The notes beneath the pieces are model-generated. The model had not been told where the DNA came from. It saw only the letters and a program-made list of their open reading frames with translations, and ran no database searches. Source: CAWDVH01 sp963805705 (GTDB lineage: Bacteria > Actinomycetota > Actinomycetes > Streptosporangiales > Streptosporangiaceae). From it: a DNA stretch of 64,000 nucleotides. The stretch is taken from contig CAWDVH010000005.1 in NCBI GenBank assembly GCA_963805705.1, positions 310,001 through 374,000 of the forward strand, written 5' to 3'. Position numbers and translations under genes: made by a program. This document shows positions 35,243-43,622 of the stretch, in pieces. The number at the start of each line of letters is the position of its first letter. Position 1 is the stretch's first letter.

Positions 35243-35493
35243 CGTACGGCACCCAGCGCCTGCTTGAGGAGGTGTCGTACGTGGCCTTTCATTTTCACTG
35301 GCCGCTGGCGGAGATTCTCGACCTCGAGCATCCGCTCCGGCACGCCTTCGTCGGCCAGATCGAAGAAATTAACGTCCGCCTCGCCGCGGATGGCGAGGAC
35401 CCCGGTGACGGATGCCGAGGACCCGGTGCCGGATGCCGAGGACCCAGCGACGGATACCGAGGACCCAGCGACTCGTGGATGGGTGGTGAGTGA
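35239..35493 (+). CDS. DUF6760-like small tail-associated protein, predicted CTG start
   Basis: An 84-residue protein. The first 45 residues (TYGTQRLLEEVSYVAFHFHW, then PLAEILDLEHPLRHAFVGQI) match the short DUF6760 family, which is found almost only in tail-like clusters. Homology begins exactly at a CTG (35239), which overlaps the upstream TGA; no ATG, GTG or TTG is available between there and the conserved part, so a CTG start seems likely, helped by GGGGG just upstream. The C-terminal 35 residues are built from a 21-base tandem repeat and look disordered. Confidence 0.7.
   Translation: MTYGTQRLLEEVSYVAFHFHWPLAEILDLEHPLRHAFVGQIEEINVRLAADGEDPGDGCRGPGAGCRGPSDGYRGPSDSWMGGE
35410..35472. repeat. 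Three 21-base tandem repeats in the 3' end of the DUF6760-like gene
   Basis: GGATGCCGAGGACCC followed by six variable bases occurs three times head to tail, with a more diverged partial copy before it. The unit is a multiple of three, so copy changes would keep the frame. Confidence 0.8.
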
Positions 35494-35496
35494 GTG

Positions 35497-37845
35497 ATGC
35501 GCTGGCCACTGCGCAGCCGGGCCACGGCCCGTCCCGAGGGCAAGTCCCGTCCCGAGGGCACGGTCCGTCCCGGGGGCAAGTCCCGTCCTGGGGGCATGTC
35601 CTGTCCTGGGGGCAAGTCCCGTCCCGAGGGAACAGGCCGTCCTGAGGACGCACGCCGGCCTGACCGTGAGGGTTCCGCCGAGGACGTCGCGCGCCCGTTC
35701 GGCCAGTGGCGCGCCCTGCCCGCGCTGGCCCGCGTGCTCGGCTCCCAGCCGACCGCCGATAGCCGGGGCTTCGTGCGCACCCTGCCGAGCCGGTGGCAGC
35801 AGGCGGCCGTTCTCGCGCCGCTCGGCCATGACGTGACGGCGCGGGCGCCCGGCGGCCTGGTGTCCGGTCTCGGCCGCGGCCTCGAGCCGTCGATCAGCGG
35901 CCCCGCAGCGCGCCAGCGGCCTGTCCCCGCCCCCGGCGACCTGGCCACGGCCACCGGACCAACCCCGATCGATAACGGCCTTCCCCGCCCGTCACGCTTC
36001 AGGCTGGCCCGGCCACACCGGAGATCCGCTGCGCCGCTCCCCGGCCAAGCGCGACCTGGACCCGAGCCAGTCCTCCAGGGCGGCCCGTCGGTCGGGCCGC
36101 AGCCGCCAGGCCTGGGCCCATTGACCGGCCCCGACCCAGCCCGCCCCGACCAGGCGCGCCCCGACCCAGCCGGCGTGGAGGCCGGGACACCGCCCACCGA
36201 GCCAGACCCGGTGACGGCGGCCAGGCCAGCCAAGTGGATTCGATCGGCCGGCCTGTCCGCACCGGTAGTCCCGGCTGCACCGGCAGTCCCGGCTCCACCC
36301 GTTGCACCGGCCGCATCTGCTGCACCGGCCACGTCGGCCGAGCCGGATGCCAGCCCGTCGCCGGGCGGCCCGGACACCGTCGAAATGGCGGTGCCGGAGA
36401 CCGGCAGGTCGTCCATCAGGGTTAACGGGGGCGTTTTTCCGTCAATACGACTGAAAAACGCCCCGATAAATACGGGAACACAGACAGACGCAGGTGCTGC
36501 GGGTGCCGTTCAGGCGGAGCCGACGGTGCTACAGCCATCTCGATCCCGGCGCATGCGCCGCGCCCGGCTGGGGCCGCCGCTCGCCGGGCGAACCGTCCCG
36601 CAGCCACTGTCTACGCATCGCGTATCCGCGGGACCAGCGTCTCCGGCGTCTTCGGGACCGGTAGCTTCGGGGCTCGTCTCTCCGGACCCGGCGTTGCCGC
36701 CCGTGGCCCCGGACACGGCATCGCGCTTCGTGCCGCCGGACCCGTCGATACCAGGGATCGCCCGGCCAGATGGGACGCCGCGGACGGATTCGGCCGGCGT
36801 AGCGGTCGCAGTTCCGGGGCGAAGTCCTGTGGTCGCGGCCGTGGATCATGGGACCGGCGCGGACCATGGGGCGGTCGGCGAAACGGGGCCAGCCGCGTCC
36901 CCGCCAGCTGGTTCTCTGCCAGCGGCGGAAACCGCGAGCCTGCCTATCGTGACGCCAGCCTCCCCGGCGAGCACCGGGCGCCCGGCTGTCCGGCGGGACT
37001 ACGCGCCGCTGGTATCGATGCGCACGCCGGCTGGCTCCCGGCCCCGGCTGCCGAGCCGGCCCGGCTCGTTGCCCGGATCTGAGACCGACGGGTCCAGGCC
37101 GGGGCCGGTCGGTCCCGCCACTGCCACCTCGCTGGCAGCCGGTCTGGGTCCGGGCCCGCCTCCTTGGCCATTCGCGGCAGCCGGAGTATCGGGCGCCGAG
37201 GTGCCAGGCGGGGTCCCAGGCGGCGGGATGCCAGGCGGCGGGCAGTCAGGCCGCGGGATGCCAGGCGGCGGGGGACCAGGCACCCGGCCGGTAGCCGCCG
37301 AGACTTCAGCGGGCCGCGATTCGGGGAATGTCACGGCAGGCGGCTACCTAACCGCGCCGTTCCCGGTCGGTATCGGCCAGCCCACGCGTGCCGCCGCGCG
37401 CGAGGCCGCCCGCCGCCCGATGATCGGCCAGGGCGGGATCGGTGCGGCCAGCAGGGGAGTGCCTGGCTCTTCGCCGGTCGGCCTGGGCTCCTCGCCGGTC
37501 GGCCTGGGCTCCTCGCCGGTCGGTCTGGGGGCGACCGGTCAGTCGCCGGCCGCGCTCCCGCCGATTGGCCCGGACGGCTGGCCGTCCGCGTCTGCCGGGC
37601 CGGTTCCGGCAGGCCAAGCCCCGGCGGGCCCGGTTCCGGCTGGCCAGGGCACAGCCGGGCACGCTCCGGCAGGCCGAGCCCTGGGCGGGCCCGTTCCGGC
37701 AGGCCAGGGCGCAGCCGACCTCGTCGCGACGGACCCGGCGGCGCTCGACCGGCTCGCTCAGCGGCTCTACGGGCGGCTGCGCGGCCACCTCACCGCTGAG
37801 CTGCTCGCCGACCGGGAACGCGCACAGTTGCTGACCGACCTCTGA
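35497..37845 (+). CDS. Long disordered Pro/Gly/Ala-rich protein with conserved C-terminal tail, injection-system locus
   Basis: A 782-residue protein that is almost entirely low-complexity. It opens with seven hexapeptide repeats of the RPEGKS type (about residues 12-53), has a short ordered-looking patch near 70-110 (ARPFGQWRALPALARVLGSQ, SRWQQAAVLAPLGHD), then some 600 residues of Pro/Gly/Ala/Ser with further repeats (SSPVGLG three times near 660). Only the last 35 residues, with DRLAQRLYGRLRGHLTAEL and DRERAQLL, look conserved; similar tails occur on proteins at this place in other actinobacterial loci. ATG 35497 or GTG 35494 starts it. It could act as length gauge, linker or packaging scaffold; not known. 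Confidence 0.65.
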   Translation: MRWPLRSRATARPEGKSRPEGTVRPGGKSRPGGMSCPGGKSRPEGTGRPEDARRPDREGSAEDVARPFGQWRALPALARVLGSQPTADSRGFVRTLPSRWQQAAVLAPLGHDVTARAPGGLVSGLGRGLEPSISGPAARQRPVPAPGDLATATGPTPIDNGLPRPSRFRLARPHRRSAAPLPGQARPGPEPVLQGGPSVGPQPPGLGPLTGPDPARPDQARPDPAGVEAGTPPTEPDPVTAARPAKWIRSAGLSAPVVPAAPAVPAPPVAPAASAAPATSAEPDASPSPGGPDTVEMAVPETGRSSIRVNGGVFPSIRLKNAPINTGTQTDAGAAGAVQAEPTVLQPSRSRRMRRARLGPPLAGRTVPQPLSTHRVSAGPASPASSGPVASGLVSPDPALPPVAPDTASRFVPPDPSIPGIARPDGTPRTDSAGVAVAVPGRSPVVAAVDHGTGADHGAVGETGPAASPPAGSLPAAETASLPIVTPASPASTGRPAVRRDYAPLVSMRTPAGSRPRLPSRPGSLPGSETDGSRPGPVGPATATSLAAGLGPGPPPWPFAAAGVSGAEVPGGVPGGGMPGGGQSGRGMPGGGGPGTRPVAAETSAGRDSGNVTAGGYLTAPFPVGIGQPTRAAAREAARRPMIGQGGIGAASRGVPGSSPVGLGSSPVGLGSSPVGLGATGQSPAALPPIGPDGWPSASAGPVPAGQAPAGPVPAGQGTAGHAPAGRALGGPVPAGQGAADLVATDPAALDRLAQRLYGRLRGHLTAELLADRERAQLLTDL
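35530..35655. repeat. Seven imperfect 18-base tandem repeats
   Basis: Units of the form CGTCCCGAGGGCAAGTCC run head to tail, coding for the hexapeptides RPEGKS, RPEGTV, RPGGKS, RPGGMS, CPGGKS, RPEGTG and RPEDAR. They keep the reading frame of the disordered protein. Confidence 0.85.
36428..36464. repeat. Perfect 11-base inverted repeat in an AT-rich island within a coding region
   Basis: GGGGCGTTTTT (36428-36438) and AAAAACGCCCC (36454-36464) are exact reverse complements around a 15-base loop. The surrounding 36421-36490 is much richer in A and T than the rest of the gene and codes for an atypical patch (FPSIRLKNAPINTGTQT) in a Pro/Gly/Ala protein. The T-runs lie toward the loop, so it is not an ordinary intrinsic terminator. 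Confidence 0.8.
37465..37527. repeat. Three 21-base tandem repeats (GSSPVGL)
   Basis: GGCTCCTCGCCGGTCGGCCTG occurs three times with two single-base differences. It keeps the frame of the disordered protein. Confidence 0.85.
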
Positions 37846-37937
37846 TTGACCGACCTCTGATTGACCGATCTCTGACTGACCGATCTCTGACTGACCGATC
37901 TCTGACCGACCGATCTCTGACCGACCGACCGCTGATG
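37833..37937. repeat. Seven 15-base tandem repeats covering a stop codon
   Basis: The unit GACCGATCTCTGACT (variants with C/T changes) is repeated seven times. The first copy includes the last codons and stop of the disordered protein; because the unit is five codons long, every following copy repeats the in-frame stop. The array fills the gap up to the ribosome site of the next gene. Confidence 0.9.
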
Positions 37938-37954
37938 ACCTACCAGGAGGCACC

Positions 37955-38386
37955 ATGACTCAGCCCGCGGCGCCGGGGCTCTCGCTCAGCTTCGACATCC
38001 AGATCGACGGCGTACCAGTCGCCACCTTCACCGGCTGCTCAGGCCTGGACGCGCAGTACGAGGCACTGGAGTGGCCAGAGGGCGGCGACAACGGCACGGT
38101 GGCCAGGCTGCCTGGCCGGCTCAGCTACGGCAACGTCCTGCTCACCAGGTCGGTCGACGCGGAGAGCGGCAAGCTCGCCGCGTGGTTCAGCCAGCAGCAG
38201 CGCACGCCCGCCAGGCGGACCGCGATCATCCAGCTCTACGACGGAAACCGGGCGATGGTGACCAGCTGGACGCTGGAGGGGGCCTGGCCAGCCCGGTATA
38301 GCGGGCCCCGGCTGGCCGCCGGCCCGGAGGGCGATGCCATCGCGGTCGAGACCCTCGAACTCACCCACCAGGGTTTCGCGTCATGA
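37955..38386 (+). CDS. Second gp19-like tube / tube-initiator protein
   Basis: A 143-residue gp19-fold protein: LSLSFDIQIDGVPVATFTGCSGLDAQYE at the N-terminus, LPGRLSYGNVLLTRSVD in the middle and VETLELTHQGFAS at the end. It differs clearly from the tube gene at 34404 and precedes the LysM adaptor, the position of Afp5/Pvc5 proteins that join tube to baseplate. AGGAGGCACC lies before the ATG, one of the best ribosome sites in the operon. The stop is 22 bases before the next start. Confidence 0.9.
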   Translation: MTQPAAPGLSLSFDIQIDGVPVATFTGCSGLDAQYEALEWPEGGDNGTVARLPGRLSYGNVLLTRSVDAESGKLAAWFSQQQRTPARRTAIIQLYDGNRAMVTSWTLEGAWPARYSGPRLAAGPEGDAIAVETLELTHQGFAS

Positions 38387-38408
38387 CCGGGGCGGCGGTG
38401 ACGGGCCG

Positions 38409-39113
38409 GTGAGCGCCGACGCGATTGTCCGTGCCGTCCTCACCGGCTCGGACGGTACCGACCTGCCGTGCCAGTTCAACCCCTCCACGGTGCAGCTGAC
38501 CAAGACGTCTGCCTGGTCTGCCCAGCCGACGAGGGGCTCGGCCAGGGCGCCGCGTCCTCAGTTCGTGGGGACCGGGCCGGAGATACTGACCGCCAAGCTG
38601 CTGTTCGACGACTTCGACGCCCTGGGCGGGACCAGGACGGGAGTCTCCGTCGCGGTGGCCCAGCTGCTCGACTGGACCTGCGTGCCGGCGGCCGCCTACG
38701 ACTCCGGCAGCCCGCAGCCGCCGACCGTCACGTTCCGCTGGGGCACTGGAATCGGCTTCACCGGATTCCTGCACTCCGTGCAGGCCGAGTACACCATGTT
38801 CGACGCCGACGGCACGCCGCTGCGCGCTACCGCGGAGATCTCGCTACAGCGGATACCCGACGACCCGCAGGGCACCAACCCCACCTCAGGGGGCATCTCG
38901 GGCCGTCGCAGCGCGGTACTCGCCGACTGCGACTGCCTCGCCGCGATCGCTTACCGGGAGTACGGCGATCCGGGGCTGTGGCGGGGCATCGCCGCCGCCA
39001 ACGGGATTGAGGATCCGGCCAGGGTGCCGGTCGGCACGAGGCTGCTCGTGCCGCCGCGCATGCAGGCGACCGAGCTCAGCCGGAGCGGAGGCGGGCACGA
39101 AGATGGCAGCTAG
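38409..39113 (+). CDS. LysM-containing tube adaptor (CIS tube, Afp7-like)
   Basis: A 234-residue protein. The N-terminal 170 residues match the contractile-system tube-adaptor fold (PCQFNPSTVQLTKTSAWSAQP, then ILTAKLLFDDFD and YTMFDADGTPLRATAEISLQR). A LysM domain at about 178-225 (DCLAAIAYREYGDPGLWRGIAAANG, then RVPVGTRLLVPP) resembles the T4 gp53-like LysM that holds the baseplate hub. GTG 38409 is chosen because the family begins there. It overlaps the VgrG gene by 11 bases. Confidence 0.9.
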   Translation: MSADAIVRAVLTGSDGTDLPCQFNPSTVQLTKTSAWSAQPTRGSARAPRPQFVGTGPEILTAKLLFDDFDALGGTRTGVSVAVAQLLDWTCVPAAAYDSGSPQPPTVTFRWGTGIGFTGFLHSVQAEYTMFDADGTPLRATAEISLQRIPDDPQGTNPTSGGISGRRSAVLADCDCLAAIAYREYGDPGLWRGIAAANGIEDPARVPVGTRLLVPPRMQATELSRSGGGHEDGS

Positions 39114-40851
39114 CCAGCCGCGGTACGGCAGCAGGCCGCAGGTGAGCGTGGATGGCTTGCCCCTGGCGGCTGATGTCCTTCCCGCGCTCATCCGGGTCGT
39201 CGTCCAGGTCAGCGTCCACCTGCCGGGCATGTTCGTGCTGCATTTCCAGGACACCAGCCGCGACGTGCTCAGCCGGGCGGCCATCAGGTTCGGCAGCAAG
39301 CTCACCGTCGCCGCTGCCTCGGACGCCAGCGGTGTCCGCACGCCGCTGGTGGCCGGCGAGGTAACGGCGCTTGAGCAGGAGTCGGACGCGGCGGGCACAT
39401 GGACGGTGGTACGCGGCTACGACCCGCTGCACCGGCTGTGCCGCGGCCGGCGCACCAGGACCTTCGCCGGCGCGACCGACGCGGACATCGTCCGGCAGAT
39501 CGCCGCGGAGGCCCAGCTTGATCTCGGCCGCCTCGACGCGGACGGGCCAGTATATGACCACGTCAGCCAGGCCAACCTGACCGACTGGGAGTTCCTGCGG
39601 GGCCGCGCGCACGAGACCGGTCACGAGCTGGCCGTGACGGACGGCAGGCTCGACTGGCGCGCGCCGGGCAGCAGCGCGGACGCGCCGGCGGGCGGCGGCG
39701 ACCTGGCCGCGCCCGCCCAGCCGTACCAGCTCTTGCTCGGCGGCAACCTGCTCAGGTTCCGGCCCAGGGTGACGGCGGCCGAGCAGGTGGCGCGCGTCCA
39801 GGTCCGCGGCTGGGATCCGGTCGGCAAGCAGGCGGTCGTGGGGAGCTGCCCGGCGGCGGCCTCCAGCACCAGCGTCGGGGTGACGCCCGCCGATCTGGCC
39901 GGCATGTTCGGCGCGCCGCCTTACGTTGTCGTGGACCGGCCGGTCACCAGCCAGGCCGAGGCCGACACGGTAGCCAGCGCCATCGCCGCGCAGATCGCCG
40001 GGGCGCATGCCGAGGCCGAGGGCAGCGCGCTCGGGGATCCGCGGCTGGCTCCCGGTGCCGCGGTCCAGATCACCTGCGTCGGCTGGCCTCATGACGGCAG
40101 CTACGTCCTCACCTCGGTCCGGCACTGCTACGACGAGTCCGGCTACCTAACCGAGTTCACCGTCAGCGGCCGGCAAGAGCGCTCGCTGCTCGGGCTCGCA
40201 TCGGTCGGCGCCACCAAGGGCAGCCACCGGGCCGCCGGACCGCCGATCTACGGCCTGGTAGTTGGCCAGGTCACTGATATTGCTGACCCGGACGGGATGT
40301 TCAGGGTCAAGGTGGCTCTTCCCTGGCTGTCTGACGACTATGAGTCGTGGTGGGCGCGAGTCGCCCAGCCGGGGGCCGGGGACGGCCGCGGGATGGCGTG
40401 GCTGCCCGAGATCGGCGACGAGGTGCTCGTCGCGTTCGGCCACGGCGACGTGCGCGCTCCGTACGTTATCGGCGGCCTGTACAACGGGGTTGACTCGCCG
40501 CCGCTCGGAGACCAGCTCATCGACCCGGCGGCCGGGCAGGTGGTGCGCCGGGCTCTCGTCTCGCGCACCGGCCACCGCATGGTGCTGTGCGACGACGACG
40601 GCGGCCCTCAGGTCCTGATGGCCACGGGCGACGACCACCTGAAGGTCACCCTCGACGCGGCCCAGACCTCGATCACGATCGACAGCTCGGGCTCGGTGAC
40701 GATCAGCGGCAGCAGCCAGGTCCAGATCACCAGCGACGGCGACGTGAGCATCCAGGCGTCGGGCCGCCTCGCGCTGTCCGGCCAGGCCGGGGTGACGATC
40801 GACGGCGGCCCGTCGGTCAGCGTGTCCGGCGAGGTAATCCAGCTCAACTAA
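39103..40851 (+). CDS. VgrG-like baseplate spike protein
   Basis: A 582-residue spike. Residues 1 to about 365 form the gp27-like hub (VSVDGLPLAADVLPALIRVVV, the DPLHRLCRGRRTRTF motif and ANLTDWEFLRGRA). An OB-fold follows near 385-465 (GLVVGQVTDIADPDGMFRVKVALPWL, WLPEIGDEVLVAFGHGD). The C-terminal 80 residues are Ser/Gly/Val repeats (VTISGSSQVQITSDGDVSIQA) forming the triangular beta-helix needle. No toxin domain is fused to its end. The PAAR gene follows after 18 bases. Confidence 0.93.
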   Translation: MAASQPRYGSRPQVSVDGLPLAADVLPALIRVVVQVSVHLPGMFVLHFQDTSRDVLSRAAIRFGSKLTVAAASDASGVRTPLVAGEVTALEQESDAAGTWTVVRGYDPLHRLCRGRRTRTFAGATDADIVRQIAAEAQLDLGRLDADGPVYDHVSQANLTDWEFLRGRAHETGHELAVTDGRLDWRAPGSSADAPAGGGDLAAPAQPYQLLLGGNLLRFRPRVTAAEQVARVQVRGWDPVGKQAVVGSCPAAASSTSVGVTPADLAGMFGAPPYVVVDRPVTSQAEADTVASAIAAQIAGAHAEAEGSALGDPRLAPGAAVQITCVGWPHDGSYVLTSVRHCYDESGYLTEFTVSGRQERSLLGLASVGATKGSHRAAGPPIYGLVVGQVTDIADPDGMFRVKVALPWLSDDYESWWARVAQPGAGDGRGMAWLPEIGDEVLVAFGHGDVRAPYVIGGLYNGVDSPPLGDQLIDPAAGQVVRRALVSRTGHRMVLCDDDGGPQVLMATGDDHLKVTLDAAQTSITIDSSGSVTISGSSQVQITSDGDVSIQASGRLALSGQAGVTIDGGPSVSVSGEVIQLN

Positions 40852-40869
40852 CGACAGGAGCCAGACGCG

Positions 40870-41262
40870 ATGGGTACTCCAGCGGCAGTGGCCGGTGATC
40901 AGGTGACCGGCACCTGCCTTACGCACCTGATACCGGATCCCGCTACCGGCGCGCCGCAGCCTGCCCCCCCGCTGCCATTCGCCGCGCCGGTCATCCTCGG
41001 CACGTGCCCGACCGTGCTGATCGGCGGTACGCCGGCGGTTGTCATGGCGGCCACCGGCGGCAACACGCCGCCCCACGTCGGCCTGCATCCAGCCGACCCG
41101 TTCCTCGCGCCGCCCACGCAGCAGGCCGTGATCACTAGCGGCAGCACGAGCGTGCTGTTCGCCGGATCACCGGCCGCCCGCACCGGATCACCGGCGACCT
41201 GCTGCGGCCAGCCCGTGGGGACCCTGACCGGAAGCGCGGCCTCAGTGCTGATTGGCGGCTGA
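40870..41262 (+). CDS. PAAR-domain spike-tip protein
   Basis: A 130-residue PAAR protein, expected to sharpen the VgrG needle. It begins with AAVAGDQVTGTCLTHLI and has the repeated glycine-rich turns (VLIGGTPAVVMA, SVLFAGSPAARTGSPATCC, ASVLIGG). His and Cys residues (CLTH, the later H in PPHVGLHP, and TCC) could bind the tip metal ion. There is no C-terminal extension that might be a toxin. Its stop is one base from the gp25-like start. Confidence 0.9.
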   Translation: MGTPAAVAGDQVTGTCLTHLIPDPATGAPQPAPPLPFAAPVILGTCPTVLIGGTPAVVMAATGGNTPPHVGLHPADPFLAPPTQQAVITSGSTSVLFAGSPAARTGSPATCCGQPVGTLTGSAASVLIGG

Positions 41263-41263
41263 G

Positions 41264-41665
41264 ATGCCATCTGCGAGTGATTTCACCGGCCGGGGCTGGG
41301 CGTTCCCGCTCCGTCTCGACAGTGCGGGCTCCTTCGTGCTCTCGGGCGGAGAGCAGGAGGTCGAGGAGGCGATCAGGCTCATCCTCGGTACCTCCTTCGG
41401 CGAGCGGCCGCTGCGTCCTGAGTACGGCTGCGGCATCCACGACCTGGTCTTCGACACGCTGGACGCCGGGCTGGCCGGGAAGGTCGCCGCGCAGGTGCGA
41501 GCCTCGCTGGCCCGGTGGGAGCCGCGGATCGACGTCACTGAGGTGTCGGCCGCCCCGCTGCCCGGCCAGCCGCATGTGCTCGGGATCGCGGTCGATTACC
41601 GGGTCAAGGCGACCAATGACCGGCGCAACCTCGTCTTCCCGTTCTATTCGATCCCAGAGGAGTGA
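41264..41665 (+). CDS. Baseplate wedge protein (GPW/gp25-like)
   Basis: A 133-residue gp25-family protein. GRGWAFPLRLDSAGSFVLSGGEQEVEEAIRLILGTSFGERPLRPEYG contains the diagnostic ERPLRPEYG motif; FDTLDAGLAGKVAAQVRASLARWEPRI completes the fold. In contractile systems it starts sheath polymerisation at the baseplate. ATG 41264 follows the PAAR stop directly. The C-terminus ends in DRRNLVFPFYS, also usual. Followed after four bases by the baseplate J gene. Confidence 0.95.
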   Translation: MPSASDFTGRGWAFPLRLDSAGSFVLSGGEQEVEEAIRLILGTSFGERPLRPEYGCGIHDLVFDTLDAGLAGKVAAQVRASLARWEPRIDVTEVSAAPLPGQPHVLGIAVDYRVKATNDRRNLVFPFYSIPEE

Positions 41666-41669
41666 ATAG

Positions 41670-43622
41670 ATGCCGCTCCCCGCGCCCAACCTTGACGACC
41701 GGCAGTTCCAGGATTTCGTGGATGACGCCAAGCGGCTCATCCAGCGCCGCATCCCGGCCTGGACCGACCACAACGTCCACGATCCGGGGGTCACCCTGAT
41801 CGAGGCCGTGGCCACCATCGCCGACCAGCTCAGCTACCGGCTGAACCAGGTACCAGAGCGGCACCATCGTAAGTTCCTCGACCTACTCGGGATCACGCTG
41901 CGGGCGCCTGCCGCGGCCAGGGCCGACCTGACCTTCCGGCTGTCCGGGCCCCGGCCGGAGCCGGTCACCGTGCCCGCCGGCATGCAGGTCGCGACGCGGC
42001 GGCTGCCCGGTGAGGAGCAGATCTCCTTCAGCACCCTCGCCGACCTCCAGATCGCGGCGGTGTCGCTCACCGAACTGCGCGCCGTCCCTGCTGTCGGCGA
42101 CGAGCCGAGCAGGCTCGCCGACCTTGGCCCGGCCCTGGCCAGGGGCGAGCGGGTGGCCTGTTTCTCCCCGGTGCCGCGGCCAGGCGACCGGCTCTATGCA
42201 GGATTGTCCGCCGCCGCGCCACGCGGCCTGGTGCTGCTGCGGGCCGGCAGCGAGATCGAGGGCATCGGCGTCGACCCGGCTCACCCGCCGCTGCGCTGGG
42301 AGGCATTCACGGGATCCGGCTGGTCCCGGTGCGAGGTGGAGCAGGACGGCACCGGCGGCCTGAACAGGCCCGGCGACATCCTGCTGCACGTGCCCGCGGG
42401 ACATATCCCGTCCCTGATCAACGGGATCCGGGCCGCCTGGCTGCGGGCCGTGGTGACCGAGTCGGAGCAGGGATACCCCGCCTATAGCCGCAGTCCGGTC
42501 TTGTCCAGGCTCTCCGCCGCGTGCGTGGGCGGCACGGTGGCCGCGATCCATGCCGACCGGGTGCGCGGTGACGTGCTCGGCGAGGCGGACGGTTCGGCGG
42601 GCGCGCGGTTCACGCTGACCAGGAGACCGGTGCTCGATAGCGGGGAAGCGCCGGTCCTTGAGGTCTCGTCGAGCGACGGCTGGCAGGAGTGGCGCAGCGT
42701 GCCCGACTTCGCCGCGAGCGGCCGGGATGATCCGCATTTCCGGCTTGACCAGACCGCCGGGCTGATCGAATTCGGGCCGGCCGTCCGGCTCGCCGATGGC
42801 TCCATGCGCAGGCACGGCCGGGTACCTCCCGAGGGGGCCACGCTGCGGCTGCGCGAGTACTGGACCGGCGGCGGCAGCGCGGGGAACGCGCGTGCCGGTG
42901 TCCTGTGCGTGTTGCGCACGCCGATCCCCTACGTGAAATCGGTGAGCAATCGCCGGCCAGCCGGCGGCGGCCGCGACGGCGAGACGATCGACGAGGCGAA
43001 GCTGCGCGCGGCCAGTGCCCTGCGCACCTGTGACCGGGCGGTCACCGCGCAGGACTACGAGGTGATCGCGGGCGAGGCGGCCGGCGCGGCGGTGCGCGTC
43101 CACTGCGTGCCGCCGCCCGCGCCGGCTGACCCTGTCCGGGTACTCGTGCTGCCCGATGTCACCGGGTACGGCCACGGGCGGCTGCCCTTCACCGCCCTGA
43201 CCCCCGACGCCGAGCTCTTCGGCCGGATCGCGGGCGCGCTGGACAGCCGCCGGCTCGTGGGCACGCGGGTCGTCGTGGAGCCGCCTCGCTACCGCGGCGT
43301 GACCGTGGTGGTGCGACTGCGCGCCCGGCGCGGCCGTGACTGTGAGCGGCTGGCCGAGGACGCGCTCGCCGCGCTGTACCGGTGGCTGCACCCGCGCGAC
43401 GGCGGCCAGGGGGGATCCGGGTGGCCCTTCGGGCGGCCGGTCACGCTCGGCGACGCGCACGCGGCGCTGGCTGAGCTGGCCGATCTGGATTACGTGGAGG
43501 ACGCGCGGCTGTATCCCGCCGATCCGGTCACCGGCGCCCGCGGCGAGGCCGCGCAGCATGTCGAGATGGCCGCGGACGAGCTTCCGTTCTCCTTCGATCA
43601 TCAGGTGCAGGTGCGGCCGTGA
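41670..43622 (+). CDS. Baseplate J-family protein (wedge)
   Basis: A 650-residue baseplate protein. The N-terminus has LDDRQFQDFVDDAKRLIQRRIPAWTDHNVHDPGVTLIE and LDLLGITLRAPAAARADLTFRL, the pattern of putative baseplate assembly proteins in actinobacterial clusters. The J domain appears further on as EYWTGGGSAGNARAGVLCVLRTPIPYVKSVSN and TIDEAKLRAASALRTCDRAVTAQDYEVIAGEAAG (about 395-470). C-terminal strands TVVVRLRARRGRD and GRPVTLGDAHAAL follow. It overlaps the tail protein I gene by four bases (GTGA). Confidence 0.93.
   Translation: MPLPAPNLDDRQFQDFVDDAKRLIQRRIPAWTDHNVHDPGVTLIEAVATIADQLSYRLNQVPERHHRKFLDLLGITLRAPAAARADLTFRLSGPRPEPVTVPAGMQVATRRLPGEEQISFSTLADLQIAAVSLTELRAVPAVGDEPSRLADLGPALARGERVACFSPVPRPGDRLYAGLSAAAPRGLVLLRAGSEIEGIGVDPAHPPLRWEAFTGSGWSRCEVEQDGTGGLNRPGDILLHVPAGHIPSLINGIRAAWLRAVVTESEQGYPAYSRSPVLSRLSAACVGGTVAAIHADRVRGDVLGEADGSAGARFTLTRRPVLDSGEAPVLEVSSSDGWQEWRSVPDFAASGRDDPHFRLDQTAGLIEFGPAVRLADGSMRRHGRVPPEGATLRLREYWTGGGSAGNARAGVLCVLRTPIPYVKSVSNRRPAGGGRDGETIDEAKLRAASALRTCDRAVTAQDYEVIAGEAAGAAVRVHCVPPPAPADPVRVLVLPDVTGYGHGRLPFTALTPDAELFGRIAGALDSRRLVGTRVVVEPPRYRGVTVVVRLRARRGRDCERLAEDALAALYRWLHPRDGGQGGSGWPFGRPVTLGDAHAALAELADLDYVEDARLYPADPVTGARGEAAQHVEMAADELPFSFDHQVQVRP

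Noticed and set aside
35410..37937. Dense tandem repeats considered as a CRISPR array
   Set aside because: Units are contiguous, without unique spacers, mostly in frame inside coding sequence, and no cas genes are present.
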